A DNA stretch of 64,000 nt from positions 62,001 to 126,000 of the forward strand of contig NZ_JACOAF010000030.1 in NCBI RefSeq assembly GCF_014269285.1, in the 5' to 3' direction. Positions 42,446-50,858 of the stretch are shown in pieces. Below the pieces are notes generated by a model, which did no database searches, had not been told where the DNA came from, and saw only the letters and a list, made by a program, of their open reading frames with translations. Position 1 is the stretch's first letter, and each line of letters starts with the position of its first letter. A program made the translations under genes and the position numbers. The DNA is from Rufibacter sediminis. Its GTDB lineage: Bacteria; Bacteroidota; Bacteroidia; Cytophagales; Hymenobacteraceae.

Positions 42446-43248
42446 GCACCACAGAAACCGCTTCGCACTACAACCATCTGGAACAGATGAGCGTGCAGGA
42501 ACTCCTCACCAACATCAACAAAGAAGACAAAACCGTGCCCCTGGCCGTGGAGAAAGCCATTCCGCAGCTGGAGAAACTGGTAGAGGCCACCGTGGCCAAA
42601 ATGAAAGAGGGCGGCCGCCTGTTCTACATTGGCGCCGGCACCAGCGGCCGTCTGGGCGTGGTAGACGCGTCTGAATGCCCGCCTACCTTTGGCGTTCCGT
42701 TTGACATGGTCATCGGGATCATGGCCGGCGGCGATACCGCCATCCGGAAAGCCGTGGAGTTTGCCGAGGACGATGACCAGCAGGCCATCATAGACCTGGA
42801 CGCGTACGGCGTGAACGAGAAAGACGTAGTGGTGGGCATCGCGGCCTCGGGCCGGACTCCTTACGTGATTGGCGGCTTACAGGCCTGCAATGAGCGCGGC
42901 ATCACCACCGGCTGCATTGTCTGCAATGCAGATAGCAAAGTGGCCGCCGTGGCCAAGTTCCCGGTAGAGGTAGTGACCGGCCCAGAGTTCCTGACGGGCA
43001 GCACGCGTATGAAAGCCGGCACCGGCCAGAAACTGGCCCTGAACATGCTCACCACCTCCACCATGATCCAACTGGGTCGCGTGAAAGGCAACAAGATGGT
43101 AGACATGCAGCTCACCAACCACAAACTGGTAGACCGTGGCGTGCGCATGATCATGGAAGAACTGAACACTTCTGAGGAGAAAGCCAAGGAGTTACTAGAC
43201 TTACACGGCAGCGTGCGCGCCGCCATTACCGCCGCCGCAGAACACTAA
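42442..43248 (+). CDS. murQ: N-acetylmuramic acid 6-phosphate etherase
   Basis: 268 residues. It is a SIS-domain protein with the MurQ signature GAGTSGRLGVVDASECPPTF and FLTGSTRMKAGTGQKL. It cleaves the lactyl ether of MurNAc-6-P to give GlcNAc-6-P and lactate. It lacks the longer C-terminus of the 298-residue E. coli enzyme, as many Bacteroidota forms do. It overlaps the upstream kinase by 4 bases. Confidence 0.96.
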   Translation: MSTTETASHYNHLEQMSVQELLTNINKEDKTVPLAVEKAIPQLEKLVEATVAKMKEGGRLFYIGAGTSGRLGVVDASECPPTFGVPFDMVIGIMAGGDTAIRKAVEFAEDDDQQAIIDLDAYGVNEKDVVVGIAASGRTPYVIGGLQACNERGITTGCIVCNADSKVAAVAKFPVEVVTGPEFLTGSTRMKAGTGQKLALNMLTTSTMIQLGRVKGNKMVDMQLTNHKLVDRGVRMIMEELNTSEEKAKELLDLHGSVRAAITAAAEH

Positions 43249-43254
43249 GCTTCC

Positions 43255-43290
43255 GTTTTGCGCCTACTTTCCTGAAAACAGGCCTGAAAC
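43255..43290. repeat. Dispersed palindrome copy
   Basis: GTTTTGCGCCTA, CTTTCCTGAAAA, CAGGCCTGAAAC; 6 bases after the murQ stop. Confidence 0.7.
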
Positions 43291-43299
43291 AGGACAGAA

Positions 43300-43331
43300 A
43301 GATTCGCCCACACCCGGCGAATCTTTTTTTG
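43300..43331 (+). terminator. Intrinsic terminator after murQ
   Basis: AGATTCGCC (43300-43308) pairs with GGCGAATCT (43316-43324), followed by a run of T. Confidence 0.85.
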
Positions 43332-43395
43332 TGCCGTTCGGCCATCCCTGACCCGGTTTTCTGCGTTATGCAGTTTGCAATACATCTTTTTGGCC

Positions 43396-43965
43396 ATGCA
43401 CACCATTGAACCTTTCTATAACTGGATCGAAGCCTACACAGCTTCAGAAGACGAACGCTCGCCGCTTTACGGTGCGGAGAACAACGAACTGGAATACATC
43501 AACACCATCTACGGCTACTACATCCATCCGCAGTGGGACGACATAGATTCTGAGACGCTCTTCATCAAGATTCTCTATGTAGACTACCATGACAATTACG
43601 CCGTCATAGAATTCATAGGCGAGTGGAACGACACGCTCAACAATGACATCATGTCTCTGAAGCGCAACATCCTGGACCTGATGGTGGGCGAAGGCATCAA
43701 CCATTTCATCCTGATTGGGGAGAACGTCTTCAATTTCCACGGCTCAGATGACGCGTACTACGAGGAGTGGTTTGAGGAAGTGGAAGACGGCTGGATTGCG
43801 GCCATCGGGTTTCAGGAATTTGTGGTGCAGGAGATGCAGCAGTTCCATTTGGATTACTACATCAACTTCGGCGGAGACCTGGACAAGATTCCGTGGCGCA
43901 CGCTGGCGCCCCCGCAGCTTTTCCATTTGGTAGACGGGCTTATCCAGAGAAGATTAGGCGCCTGA
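43396..43965 (+). CDS. Hypothetical protein
   Basis: 189 residues from the ATG at 43396 (MHTIEPFYNWIEAYTASEDE). The protein is acidic and soluble, rich in Tyr, Trp and Asp (YINTIYGYYIHPQWDDIDSE; DDAYYEEWFEEVEDGWIAAI). No signal peptide or known motif is seen. Similar proteins of this size are conserved hypotheticals in Cytophagales. It ends 1 base before a palindrome copy and has its own terminator. Confidence 0.75.
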   Translation: MHTIEPFYNWIEAYTASEDERSPLYGAENNELEYINTIYGYYIHPQWDDIDSETLFIKILYVDYHDNYAVIEFIGEWNDTLNNDIMSLKRNILDLMVGEGINHFILIGENVFNFHGSDDAYYEEWFEEVEDGWIAAIGFQEFVVQEMQQFHLDYYINFGGDLDKIPWRTLAPPQLFHLVDGLIQRRLGA

Positions 43966-44001
43966 GTTTAGGGGCCGTTTTTGTAAAATCGGCTTTAAAA
44001 C
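43966..44001. repeat. Dispersed palindrome copy
   Basis: GTTTAGGGGCCG, TTTTTGTAAAAT, CGGCTTTAAAAC; begins directly after the stop codon at 43963-43965. Confidence 0.7.
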
Positions 44002-44034
44002 GGATCTCCTATCTTTAGGTAATCACCAGCAATG

Positions 44035-44070
44035 AAAAAGAGCCGGCACTTAGTAGTACGGGCTCTTTTT
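44035..44070. terminator. Bidirectional terminator hairpin
   Basis: AAAAAGAGCC (44035-44044) pairs with GGCTCTTTTT (44061-44070); it separates the gene ending at 43965 from the lipoprotein ending at 44100. Confidence 0.75.
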
Positions 44071-44099
44071 TATTGCCAATGTCGTATGGTGTGCGGGAA

Positions 44100-44294
44100 T
44101 TAACTTGGATCAGCGGCGTCTACGCTATCTTCCCGCTCTTCGGCGGCTTCCTCTGGAACAGGGTTGTCAGCATCGTCCTGGATGTCTTCGGTTCTTTCCG
44201 TCTGGTCTTCCACTTGGTTTTCTTTCGCTGAGTCACAGGAAGAGAACGAGAGCATTCCGGCCGCCAGGGCCATTACAAAGAGGGTCTTTTTCAT
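44100..44294 (-). CDS. Small acidic lipoprotein (tandem copy 1)
   Basis: 64 residues. The signal MKKTLFVMALAAGMLSFSSC has Cys20 as the lipidation site. The mature part is Glu/Asp-rich without fixed structure (ERTEDIQDDADNPVPEEAAE). It shares the start MKKTLF, the C-D-S after the lipobox, a central acidic stretch, a late DSVDAADP motif and a common leader sequence with the next gene upstream. Function unknown. Confidence 0.75.
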   Translation of the reverse strand: MKKTLFVMALAAGMLSFSSCDSAKENQVEDQTERTEDIQDDADNPVPEEAAEEREDSVDAADPS

Positions 44295-44344
44295 AGTTTT
44301 ATTTTGTACGAGTGTCTTGTGTGCGTTTCCTGAGGAAACAAAGT

Positions 44345-44539
44345 CTATTCAGGATCTACCTGGTCAATGCTGTCTTTCACCTCGCGGGCCTCGGCAGCCA
44401 AGGCCGTATCGCCGGCCATCTCAGCGTGCGTTTCAACTTTCTCTGCCTGCTTTTCCATGTTGTTTTCTTTTTTAGAATCACAAGCCGAAAAGCTTACAAC
44501 ACCTCCCAGGAGCGCAAACAGAAACAATGTCTTTTTCAT
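44345..44539 (-). CDS. Small acidic lipoprotein (tandem copy 2)
   Basis: 64 residues. The signal MKKTLFLFALLGGVVSFSAC ends at Cys20, and the short mature tail contains EKVETHAEMAGDTALAAEAR and DSIDQVDPE. It is the closest relative of copy 1. The leaders read TACAAAATAAGACT here and TACAAAATAAAACT in copy 1, before identical first codons, showing recent duplication. Confidence 0.75.
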   Translation of the reverse strand: MKKTLFLFALLGGVVSFSACDSKKENNMEKQAEKVETHAEMAGDTALAAEAREVKDSIDQVDPE

Positions 44540-44706
44540 AGTCTTATTTTGTATGAACGGGTAATCTCTTCTCTTTCTTTTCTGCCTTTTACAGGAAATC
44601 AGCCAAGAAAGATCTGTTCTGGTGGTATGTACGGCTGTATGGAGAAATGGATATATTTTTAAGTCTAGATATTAAAACAATACCATCAGATTCTTTTAAA
44701 ACGGAT

Positions 44707-44752
44707 AAGGCGCGGGACCGTCCTGAAGTACATCAGGACCGTCCCGCGCCTT
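44707..44752. terminator. 20-bp hairpin (one mismatch)
   Basis: 44707-44726 pairs with 44733-44752 in 19 of 20 positions across AGTACA. It lies 42 bases beyond the stop of lipoprotein copy 3. Confidence 0.75.
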
Positions 44753-44793
44753 GGCAAAGCGTCACAACAGGTAAGTTTTACGCCGTTAGCAGC

Positions 44794-44991
44794 TTAGATA
44801 TCAGAAGCCACAGAATCTCTGGAGAGTCCGGTAGAGTCAATGGGAGCCGCAGTGGTCTCGGCCACATCGGTGGCGTTGGTGCTTTCCTCTATGGTTTCAG
44901 AAGAGGAAATAGGCGTCTCCTCGGCTTCTTTAGAGGAACACGCAGAGAAAGTCAACAGAACTGCTGCGGCAAAAGGTAAAACAGTCTTCAT
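44794..44991 (-). CDS. Small acidic lipoprotein (tandem copy 3, diverged)
   Basis: 65 residues. The signal VLPFAAAVLLTFSACSSKEA has its Cys at about 18. The mature tail is Thr/Ser/Glu-rich with a late DSTGLSRDS. It has the same layout and size as copies 1 and 2 but is more diverged, and it has its own terminator, so it is probably transcribed separately. Confidence 0.72.
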   Translation of the reverse strand: MKTVLPFAAAVLLTFSACSSKEAEETPISSSETIEESTNATDVAETTAAPIDSTGLSRDSVASDI

Positions 44992-45058
44992 AAAAAGTTA
45001 ACAGTAAGCAGGTTTAGACGTTGGGTAAGTCGCGGATAGAAAGAAATAAGCCGAGGGC

Positions 45059-46372
45059 CTATTTCTTTCTGAATACTAAGTTAACGGGCACACCTTCAAA
45101 TCCAAAATGTTCCCGCAATCGGTTTTCCAGGTACCGGGTATAGGATTCTTTGATGTACTGGGGCAGGTTGCAGAAGAACGCGAACGTGGGCGTGTTGGTA
45201 GGCAGCTGCGTCACGTATTTGATCTTCACGAACTTGCCTTTGATGGACGGCGGCGGATAACGCTCAATCTCCTTCAGCATGGCATCGTTCAGCTTGGAGG
45301 TCGGGATCTTCATGGTGCGGTTCTCATGCACCTGAATGGCCGTCTCAATGGCTTTATGCACGCGTTGCTTGTTCAGCACCGAGATAAACACGATAGGCGG
45401 ATATGCGATAGGCGCAATCTTCTCCCGGATGGCGTTCTCCATGTCACGCATGGTGTTGGTTTCCTTCTCCACCAGGTCCCACTTGTTCACCAGAATCACC
45501 AGACCCTTGCGGTTTTTATCTGCCAAGCCGATGATGTTCATGTCCTGGGCTTCAATGCCACGGGTGGCATCCAGCATCACAATCACGATATCGCTTTCCT
45601 CCAGCGCGCGCACGGAACGCAGCACCGAGTAGAACTCGATGTCTTCGTGTACTTTGCTCTTCTTCCGGAGCCCGGCGGTATCCACGATGATGAATTCCTG
45701 CCCGAACGCGTTGTAGTGCGAGTGGATAGAGTCACGGGTGGTACCGGCTACATCGGTGACAATGTTGCGCTCCTCGCCCAGCAGCAAATTCACAAACGAG
45801 GACTTGCCCACGTTTGGTCTGCCCACCACGGCAATGCGCGGAATACCGGCCTCGGGGTTCTCAATGCCTTCCTCAGGGAAGTGTTTCACTACCTCGTCCA
45901 GCAGTTCTCCCGTTCCGGAGCCGTTTTGGCTGGAAACCGGGAAAATCTCGCCCTCAAACCCCATCGCGTAAAACTCGCCGGCCAAGTGGCCACGGGCGTG
46001 CGTATCGGCTTTGTTGGCCACAATGTACACGGGCTTATCGGTGCGGCGCAGCACATCGGCAAATTCCTGGTCCAGGCCGGTCAAACCTGCGTCCACGTCT
46101 ACCATGAACAGGATGACATCGGCTTCTTTGATAGCCAGTTCTACCTGTTTCCTGATTTCCTCTTCAAAGATATCGTCTGAGCCGCGTACGTAGCCGCCGG
46201 TGTCAATCACGGTGAAGTACTTGCCTGTCCAGTTGCCGTGGCCGTAGTGGCGGTCGCGCGTCACGCCGCTCTCATTGTCCATAATGGCTTTCCGATGACC
46301 TACTAAACGGTTGAACAGGGTTGATTTGCCCACGTTGGGGCGTCCTACAATGGCGATTGTATTTTGTGCCAT
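45059..46372 (-). CDS. der: Ribosome assembly GTPase Der
   Basis: 437 residues. Two tandem GTPase domains have P-loops GRPNVGKSTLFNRL (about 9-22) and GRPNVGKSSFVNLL (about 182-195). G4 motifs are VANKAD and LVNKWDLVE. A KH-like C-terminal domain begins at about 352. It acts in 50S subunit maturation. era lies just upstream on the same strand. Confidence 0.97.
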   Translation of the reverse strand: MAQNTIAIVGRPNVGKSTLFNRLVGHRKAIMDNESGVTRDRHYGHGNWTGKYFTVIDTGGYVRGSDDIFEEEIRKQVELAIKEADVILFMVDVDAGLTGLDQEFADVLRRTDKPVYIVANKADTHARGHLAGEFYAMGFEGEIFPVSSQNGSGTGELLDEVVKHFPEEGIENPEAGIPRIAVVGRPNVGKSSFVNLLLGEERNIVTDVAGTTRDSIHSHYNAFGQEFIIVDTAGLRKKSKVHEDIEFYSVLRSVRALEESDIVIVMLDATRGIEAQDMNIIGLADKNRKGLVILVNKWDLVEKETNTMRDMENAIREKIAPIAYPPIVFISVLNKQRVHKAIETAIQVHENRTMKIPTSKLNDAMLKEIERYPPPSIKGKFVKIKYVTQLPTNTPTFAFFCNLPQYIKESYTRYLENRLREHFGFEGVPVNLVFRKK

Positions 46373-46386
46373 ATCTACTTAAATGT

Positions 46387-46426
46387 GCGTTTTGAGGCTC
46401 CTTTCCGGGAATCGCTCCCAAAACGC
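46387..46426. repeat. Dispersed palindrome copy
   Basis: GCGTTTTGAGGCTC, centre CTTTCCGGGAAT, CGCTCCCAAAACGC; 14 bases upstream of the der start. Confidence 0.6.
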
Positions 46427-46473
46427 GGGTTAAACCTGCGGTATCGCCTTCGTGGCGCCGCTAGGGAATTGTC

Positions 46474-46575
46474 TGTATCACGTATCTGGTAGCAAGTATC
46501 AAGATTTTAGATACTACTGGTTATTACCCTTGCTGAAAATCTTGCTACTTGATACGTGTGTCTTGATACTATTAA
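46474..46575. repeat. AGTATC/AGTAGC word repeat
   Basis: Words such as TAGCAAGTATCAAGATTTT recur inverted (AAAATCTTGCTACTTGATAC) with module order partly shuffled. Fills the gap between era and der. Related tracts are at 47519-47572 and 48919-48955. Confidence 0.6.
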
Positions 46576-47481
46576 TTATATGCTGTTGTAGCCGAAACGG
46601 TCCAGCAAACGCTTATCGGCGCGCCAGTTTTCATTCACGCGCACGTAGAGGTCCAGGAACACTTTCTTCTGGAAGAACTCTTCCATGTCAATGCGGGCCT
46701 GGGTGCCTACTTTCTTGAGCGCCGCGCCTTTGTCCCCGATCACGATGCCTTTCTGGCTTTTCCGCTCCACGCTGATCTCGGCGCGCATTCTAATGATGTC
46801 GTCGTCTTCTTTGAACTCCTCAATGACCACCTCGCAGCTATAAGGAATTTCCTTTTTGTAGTTGAGGAAAATCTTCTCGCGCACCATCTCGGCCGCAAAG
46901 AAACGCTCCGGCTTGTCGGTTAGTTCATCTTTGGGATAATAGGGCGGATGCTCGGGCAGCAGATCCAGGATTTTCTGGAACACGCCGGGCGTGCCCTGGC
47001 TGTGCAGCGCCGAGATGGGCAGGTATTCCTGCGCGGGCAGCTGCTCTTTCCAATAGGCAATTTTGTCAACTACCTCTTCCTGCGTGGCCTGGTCAATTTT
47101 GTTGATGAGCAGCAGAATGGGCGCTTTGGCTTTGCGCAGCCGCTCCACCACTTCGCTCTCGTCGTGCTTCTCGTAAATATCGGTCACGAACAGAATGACA
47201 TCAGCGTCTTCCAGCGACGCATGCACGAAACGCATCATGGACTCGTGCAGCTCGTACTGCGGCTGAATGATGCCGGGGGTATCTGAGTACACAATCTGGA
47301 ACTCCTCGGCGTTGAGAATTCCCATGATGCGGTGCCGGGTGGTCTGGGCTTTGGACGTGATAATGGACAGTTTCTCGCCTACCATCACGTTCATCAACGT
47401 GGATTTGCCTACGTTCGGCTTACCGATGATGCTTACAAACCCTGCTTTGTGCGGCTTTTCTGCCATTTTTTTCGCCTCCAT
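46576..47481 (-). CDS. era: Ribosome assembly GTPase Era
   Basis: 301 residues. The GTPase domain has GKPNVGKSTLMNVM (about 21-34), DTPGI and INKIDQ. A C-terminal KH domain binds 16S rRNA (GDKGAALKKVGTQARIDMEE). It assists 30S maturation. The start at 47481 lies 13 bases after a -7 element; an ATG five codons later (MAEKPHK) is also possible and would leave a more usual leader. Confidence 0.97.
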   Translation of the reverse strand: MEAKKMAEKPHKAGFVSIIGKPNVGKSTLMNVMVGEKLSIITSKAQTTRHRIMGILNAEEFQIVYSDTPGIIQPQYELHESMMRFVHASLEDADVILFVTDIYEKHDESEVVERLRKAKAPILLLINKIDQATQEEVVDKIAYWKEQLPAQEYLPISALHSQGTPGVFQKILDLLPEHPPYYPKDELTDKPERFFAAEMVREKIFLNYKKEIPYSCEVVIEEFKEDDDIIRMRAEISVERKSQKGIVIGDKGAALKKVGTQARIDMEEFFQKKVFLDLYVRVNENWRADKRLLDRFGYNSI

Positions 47482-47494
47482 TTAAAATAGTTTG

Positions 47495-47502
47495 CAAAGG
47501 TA
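47495..47502 (-). promoter_or_regulatory. -7 element for era
   Basis: The reverse strand reads TACCTTTG, 13 bases before the first ATG and 28 before the second. The rest of 47482-47883 holds a word repeat (47519-47572), a palindrome and the hemH promoter. Confidence 0.5.
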
Positions 47503-47729
47503 CGGCTTTTTTAGATCGTATGAAGTATCACGCAGCAAGTATCGGGCGGGTTGCTACTTCTTGAGTATCAATTATTCACGAAAACAGTTAGAAAGAGCAA
47601 CTCACCTATTGGCCTTCTTCCCCACCGGTGTCACTCTAGCCGAGTCGGCAGAAGTCAGCCCCTCAAAACGCATCTATTCTTTACGCGTACAAAAACGTCA
47701 AAACATTTAGCCGCCGTTAGCGCTTATGG

Positions 47730-47765
47730 GTTTTGGGCGTGTTTTCCGGAAAACGAACCTGAAAC
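47730..47765. repeat. Dispersed palindrome copy
   Basis: GTTTTGGGCGTG, TTTTCCGGAAAA, CGAACCTGAAAC; between the divergent era and hemH genes, not at a gene end. Confidence 0.65.
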
Positions 47766-47857
47766 GGGAAGTGCCGCCTCTATCACTCATTGGCAATATC
47801 TATCGGAAAATGATGTAGATCACCTGTCTGGCTCGTGCCAACTGGTCCTCAAATCCG

Positions 47858-47865
47858 TATCTTTG
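47858..47865 (+). promoter_or_regulatory. -7 element for hemH
   Basis: TATCTTTG, exact match to TAnnTTTG, 18 bases before the ATG at 47884. Confidence 0.55.
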
Positions 47866-47883
47866 CCCCTCAATTGAAAGCGT

Positions 47884-48912
47884 ATGAAAAGTGGAGCCAC
47901 TGGCAAAACAGGAGTATTACTAGTCAACCTCGGCACGCCGGACTCTCCCAGCGTACCGCACGTGCGCAAATACCTGCGCGAATTCTTATTGGACAAACGG
48001 GTGCTGGACATTGCCGCGCCCTCCAGATACATGTTGGTGAACGGCGTGATTGCGCCGTTCCGGGCTCCTAAATCGGCGAAGATCTATGCGCAGCTGTGGA
48101 CCGAGCGCGGTTCGCCGCTGTTGTTCCACGGACTGGATCTGCAGCGCCTGGTGCAGGAGCAATTGGGCAAAGACTACCACGTGGCGTTTGGCATGCGGTA
48201 CCAGAGCCCCAGCATTGAAAGTGCCTTGAAAGAACTGCAGGACAAAGTGGTGGACCGCATTGTGGTGCTGCCGCTGTTCCCGCAGTACGCCTCGGCCAGC
48301 ACGGGCTCTGTGCAGGAGAAAGTGATGGAGCTGGTGAGCAAGTGGGAGGTGATCCCAGACATCCGGTTCATCAGCACGTTCTGCAACCACCCGGGCTTTA
48401 TTGGCACCTTCGCCGAGATTGCGAGCCAGCACATGGCCCAGCGCGACTATGACCATTTTGTGTTCAGCTACCACGGCATACCCGAGCGGCAGGTTCTGAA
48501 AGCCAGCACCAAAGGCTATTGCCAGTTGGGCGTCTGCTGCAACACCTACCACAGCCGCAACCGCTACTGCTACCGCGCCCAGTGTTTTGAGACCTCGCGC
48601 CAGTTGGCCAAAGCGTTGAACATCCCCGAGGACAAGTACACCGTCTCGTTTCAGTCCCGCCTAGGCAAAGATCCGTGGCTCACCCCCTATACCGATTTCA
48701 TTCTGAAAGACCTGGCCGCCGCCGGCGTGAAGAACGTCTTAGCGTTCAGTCCCGCGTTTGTCGCCGATTGTCTGGAAACCACCATTGAAGTAGGCAAGGA
48801 ATTTAAGGAGGAGTTTGAAGCCGCCGGAGGCGAACACTGGCAACTGGTGGAGAGCCTGAACACGCACCCGAGCTGGATCAAGGCCGTGGCCCAGATGGTG
48901 CAGGAAGCGTAA
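47884..48912 (+). CDS. hemH: Ferrochelatase
   Basis: 342 residues. It inserts Fe(II) into protoporphyrin to make haem (or acts on coproporphyrin). Motifs are GVLLVNLGTPDSPSVPHVRK, FSYHGIPER with the metal-site His (about 197), and SPAFVADCLETTIEVG with the conserved Glu. Between these lies a cysteine cluster, C213, C218, C219, C229 and C234 (YCQLGVCC, YCYRAQC), absent from the B. subtilis enzyme. It stands alone with its own promoter. Confidence 0.95.
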   Translation: MKSGATGKTGVLLVNLGTPDSPSVPHVRKYLREFLLDKRVLDIAAPSRYMLVNGVIAPFRAPKSAKIYAQLWTERGSPLLFHGLDLQRLVQEQLGKDYHVAFGMRYQSPSIESALKELQDKVVDRIVVLPLFPQYASASTGSVQEKVMELVSKWEVIPDIRFISTFCNHPGFIGTFAEIASQHMAQRDYDHFVFSYHGIPERQVLKASTKGYCQLGVCCNTYHSRNRYCYRAQCFETSRQLAKALNIPEDKYTVSFQSRLGKDPWLTPYTDFILKDLAAAGVKNVLAFSPAFVADCLETTIEVGKEFKEEFEAAGGEHWQLVESLNTHPSWIKAVAQMVQEA

Positions 48913-48959
48913 GTTTCGGTATCAAGTAGCACGTATCGAGTAGCATGATTTAGATTTAA

Positions 48960-48993
48960 GAGAGAAGCCCAGGCAGTTGCCTGGGCTTCTCTC
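48960..48993. terminator. Bidirectional hairpin terminator
   Basis: GAGAGAAGCCCAGGCA pairs with TGCCTGGGCTTCTCTC, between the converging hemH and S41 peptidase genes. A GTATCAAGTAGC word tract (48919-48955) precedes it. Confidence 0.75.
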
Positions 48994-49009
48994 GTTTTAA
49001 AAAAGCAGG

Positions 49010-50043
49010 CTACCGTTTCTTCCTTTGGGCCTTGGTTTCTTTTTTGAGCCACTTAACGGCAGCGGCGATCTTCTGGTCTTTTTTCCAGTTGGTGAAGTCA
49101 TCGCCGTTCAGGATTTCTTCGTCTGGCTTCACGTTTTCTTGGTAGATCACGCCGTTGCGATCAGCTTCATACAGGACGGCCAGGGTAAGGCCAGAGTTTT
49201 TGTCTATCCGGAAGCCTTCGTTGGCAGTGGTGAGCCCGTGGGTGGTTTCCCCGAAGAAGCGCCTTTGAGGCTGATGGCCACGGCCTCACCGGCGCTGGCG
49301 GTCATGTTGCTCAACAGCACGGCCATGGGCGCGTCTCCCGCTACCTGCAGCGCTTGGGGCACGTTGGTAACTAGGGCCGTGTTCACGTAGAAGTTACTGT
49401 CCCTGATGCTCCACTCCTCCTCGGGTTTCTGGTCTTTCGTCACAAAGCCGCCTACTTTCCCGTCACCCATCAGTTGTGCCAAGCCCCCGAACATGGGATA
49501 CATGTTGCCGCCGGTGTTCAGCCGAAGGTCTATGATCCAGCCTTTTATTTTACCCGGATGGATTTTGCTGATGGAATCCCGAATGGCCTGCGCATCACGG
49601 TTCACATTCGTCATCCCGAAGTCACTATTGCCCTGAAGCAAGATGTACCCGATGCCGTTCTTCAGCACTTTCACCTGCACCCCGGGCTTCTTTTTAAGCT
49701 CGGCCACTACCGCCGCGTTGCGGGGCTGGGCGGGGTTCCTTCGCCAGGAATAGCTCTTGCCTTTGTACGTGAACCAGCCGTGATAATCATTGAGCTGCTC
49801 AAAGAGAAACGGATACACCGGCGCTACCTCCTCGTACGTCTTGGCTCCCCGCGCTTTCTCGTAAGCCGCCCGGCGCAACTCCTCCCAGTTCACCGCATCC
49901 CGGTTCAGAGAATGTTCCTGCAGCAGGGAAAGTCCTTTGTCCAGGTATGCTTTGACGCTGTCTGGCAGAGGCTGAGAAGTAGTCTGCCCGAAGGCGGAGG
50001 CGCACACCAATAACAGGCAAACAAGGAGCAGGTTTCTATTCAT
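49010..50043 (-). pseudogene. S41-family (C-terminal processing) peptidase with a frameshift
   Basis: From the ATG at 50043 the protein has a signal peptide (LLLVCLLLVCASAFGQ). A PDZ-like region follows (GVQVKVLKNGIGYILLQGNS), then the catalytic segment NMTASAGEAVAISLKG with the nucleophile Ser. In that frame it then runs out of family sequence and stops at 49204. The -1 frame continues the fold: RFFGETTHGLTTANEGFRID and on to a stop at 49012-49010. One base appears to be missing near 49258-49265. It is either a recent pseudogene or a sequencing error; the catalytic residues lie before the break. Confidence 0.8.
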
Positions 50044-50134
50044 GACGATAGGTTCGGTTTGAAAGGTAAATGCCGTTTCTCCCGCCCGAGTTGCCTGACG
50101 TGCGCCGTTTTTTTTCACCTCAGCGGCCCGAACT

Positions 50135-50168
50135 GTTTTAAGGCCATTTTCCTGAAAACAGGCAAAAA
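50135..50168. repeat. Dispersed palindrome copy
   Basis: GTTTTAAGGCCA, TTTTCCTGAAAA, CAGGCAAAAAG; overlaps the start of the next terminator. Confidence 0.6.
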
Positions 50169-50202
50169 GAAGCGCCACCTTTCTCAGGTGGCGCTTCTTT
50201 TT
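50164..50202. terminator. 17-bp perfect terminator hairpin
   Basis: AAAAAGAAGCGCCACCT pairs with AGGTGGCGCTTCTTTTT across TTCTC; 24 bases beyond the LOG-family stop. Confidence 0.85.
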
Positions 50203-50225
50203 CAATGTAGGGACGTTTCCTGCGG

Positions 50226-50807
50226 CTAAATGCGTTTAAAATCCACCCACTTCTCCGTGATGACGGGCGAGTGGTTTTGCAACTGGTTCAGCAGTTCTTC
50301 TCCTTTATCCGCGATGATGATATTGTCGCGCTGCTCGGCCTTGACAAAACCTTCGGTGACGCTGTGGTCCATCATCTGCAGAAACGGATTGAAATAACCG
50401 TTCACGTTGTACAAAGCCGCGGGCTTCTGGATGATCTTGAGTTGGTTCCAGGTCACAATCTCGCAGAACTCATCAAACGTACCGAAGCCGCCGGGCATGG
50501 CTACAAACGCATCTGACTCCGCGGCCATCAGGGCTTTGCGCTCATGCATGGTCTGCACCACGTGCAGTTGGGTAAGCCCCGTATGCGCCACTTCCATGTC
50601 TACCAGGCTCTGCGGAATCACGCCTACCACCTCGCCGCCTCCGGCCAGCACCGCATCGGCTATTACGCCCATCAGACCAACTTTCCCGCCGCCGTACACC
50701 AGCCGGATGCCTTTCTGGGCGAACAAAGTCCCCAATTTCTGGGCCGCTTCACGATACACCGGATTGTGGCCGCTGCTGGCCCCGCAAAAGATGGCGATGC
50801 TTTTCAT
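50226..50807 (-). CDS. LOG-family nucleotide 5'-monophosphate phosphoribohydrolase
   Basis: 193 residues, Rossmann fold. The family motif PGGFGTFDEFCEIVTWNQL holds PGGxGTxxE. YGGGKVGLMGVIADAVLAGG is the nucleotide-binding loop. These enzymes split ribose 5-phosphate from cytokinin-like or AMP-like nucleotides. The physiological substrate here is unknown. Confidence 0.92.
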   Translation of the reverse strand: MKSIAIFCGASSGHNPVYREAAQKLGTLFAQKGIRLVYGGGKVGLMGVIADAVLAGGGEVVGVIPQSLVDMEVAHTGLTQLHVVQTMHERKALMAAESDAFVAMPGGFGTFDEFCEIVTWNQLKIIQKPAALYNVNGYFNPFLQMMDHSVTEGFVKAEQRDNIIIADKGEELLNQLQNHSPVITEKWVDFKRI

Positions 50808-50832
50808 CTCTGTATTCTTTATGGATGGAAAA

Positions 50833-50840
50833 CAAAGATA
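50833..50840 (-). promoter_or_regulatory. -7 element for the LOG-family gene
   Basis: The reverse strand reads TATCTTTG, 25 bases before the ATG at 50807. Confidence 0.55.
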
Positions 50841-50858
50841 ACAATTCCCGCAGTTTCT

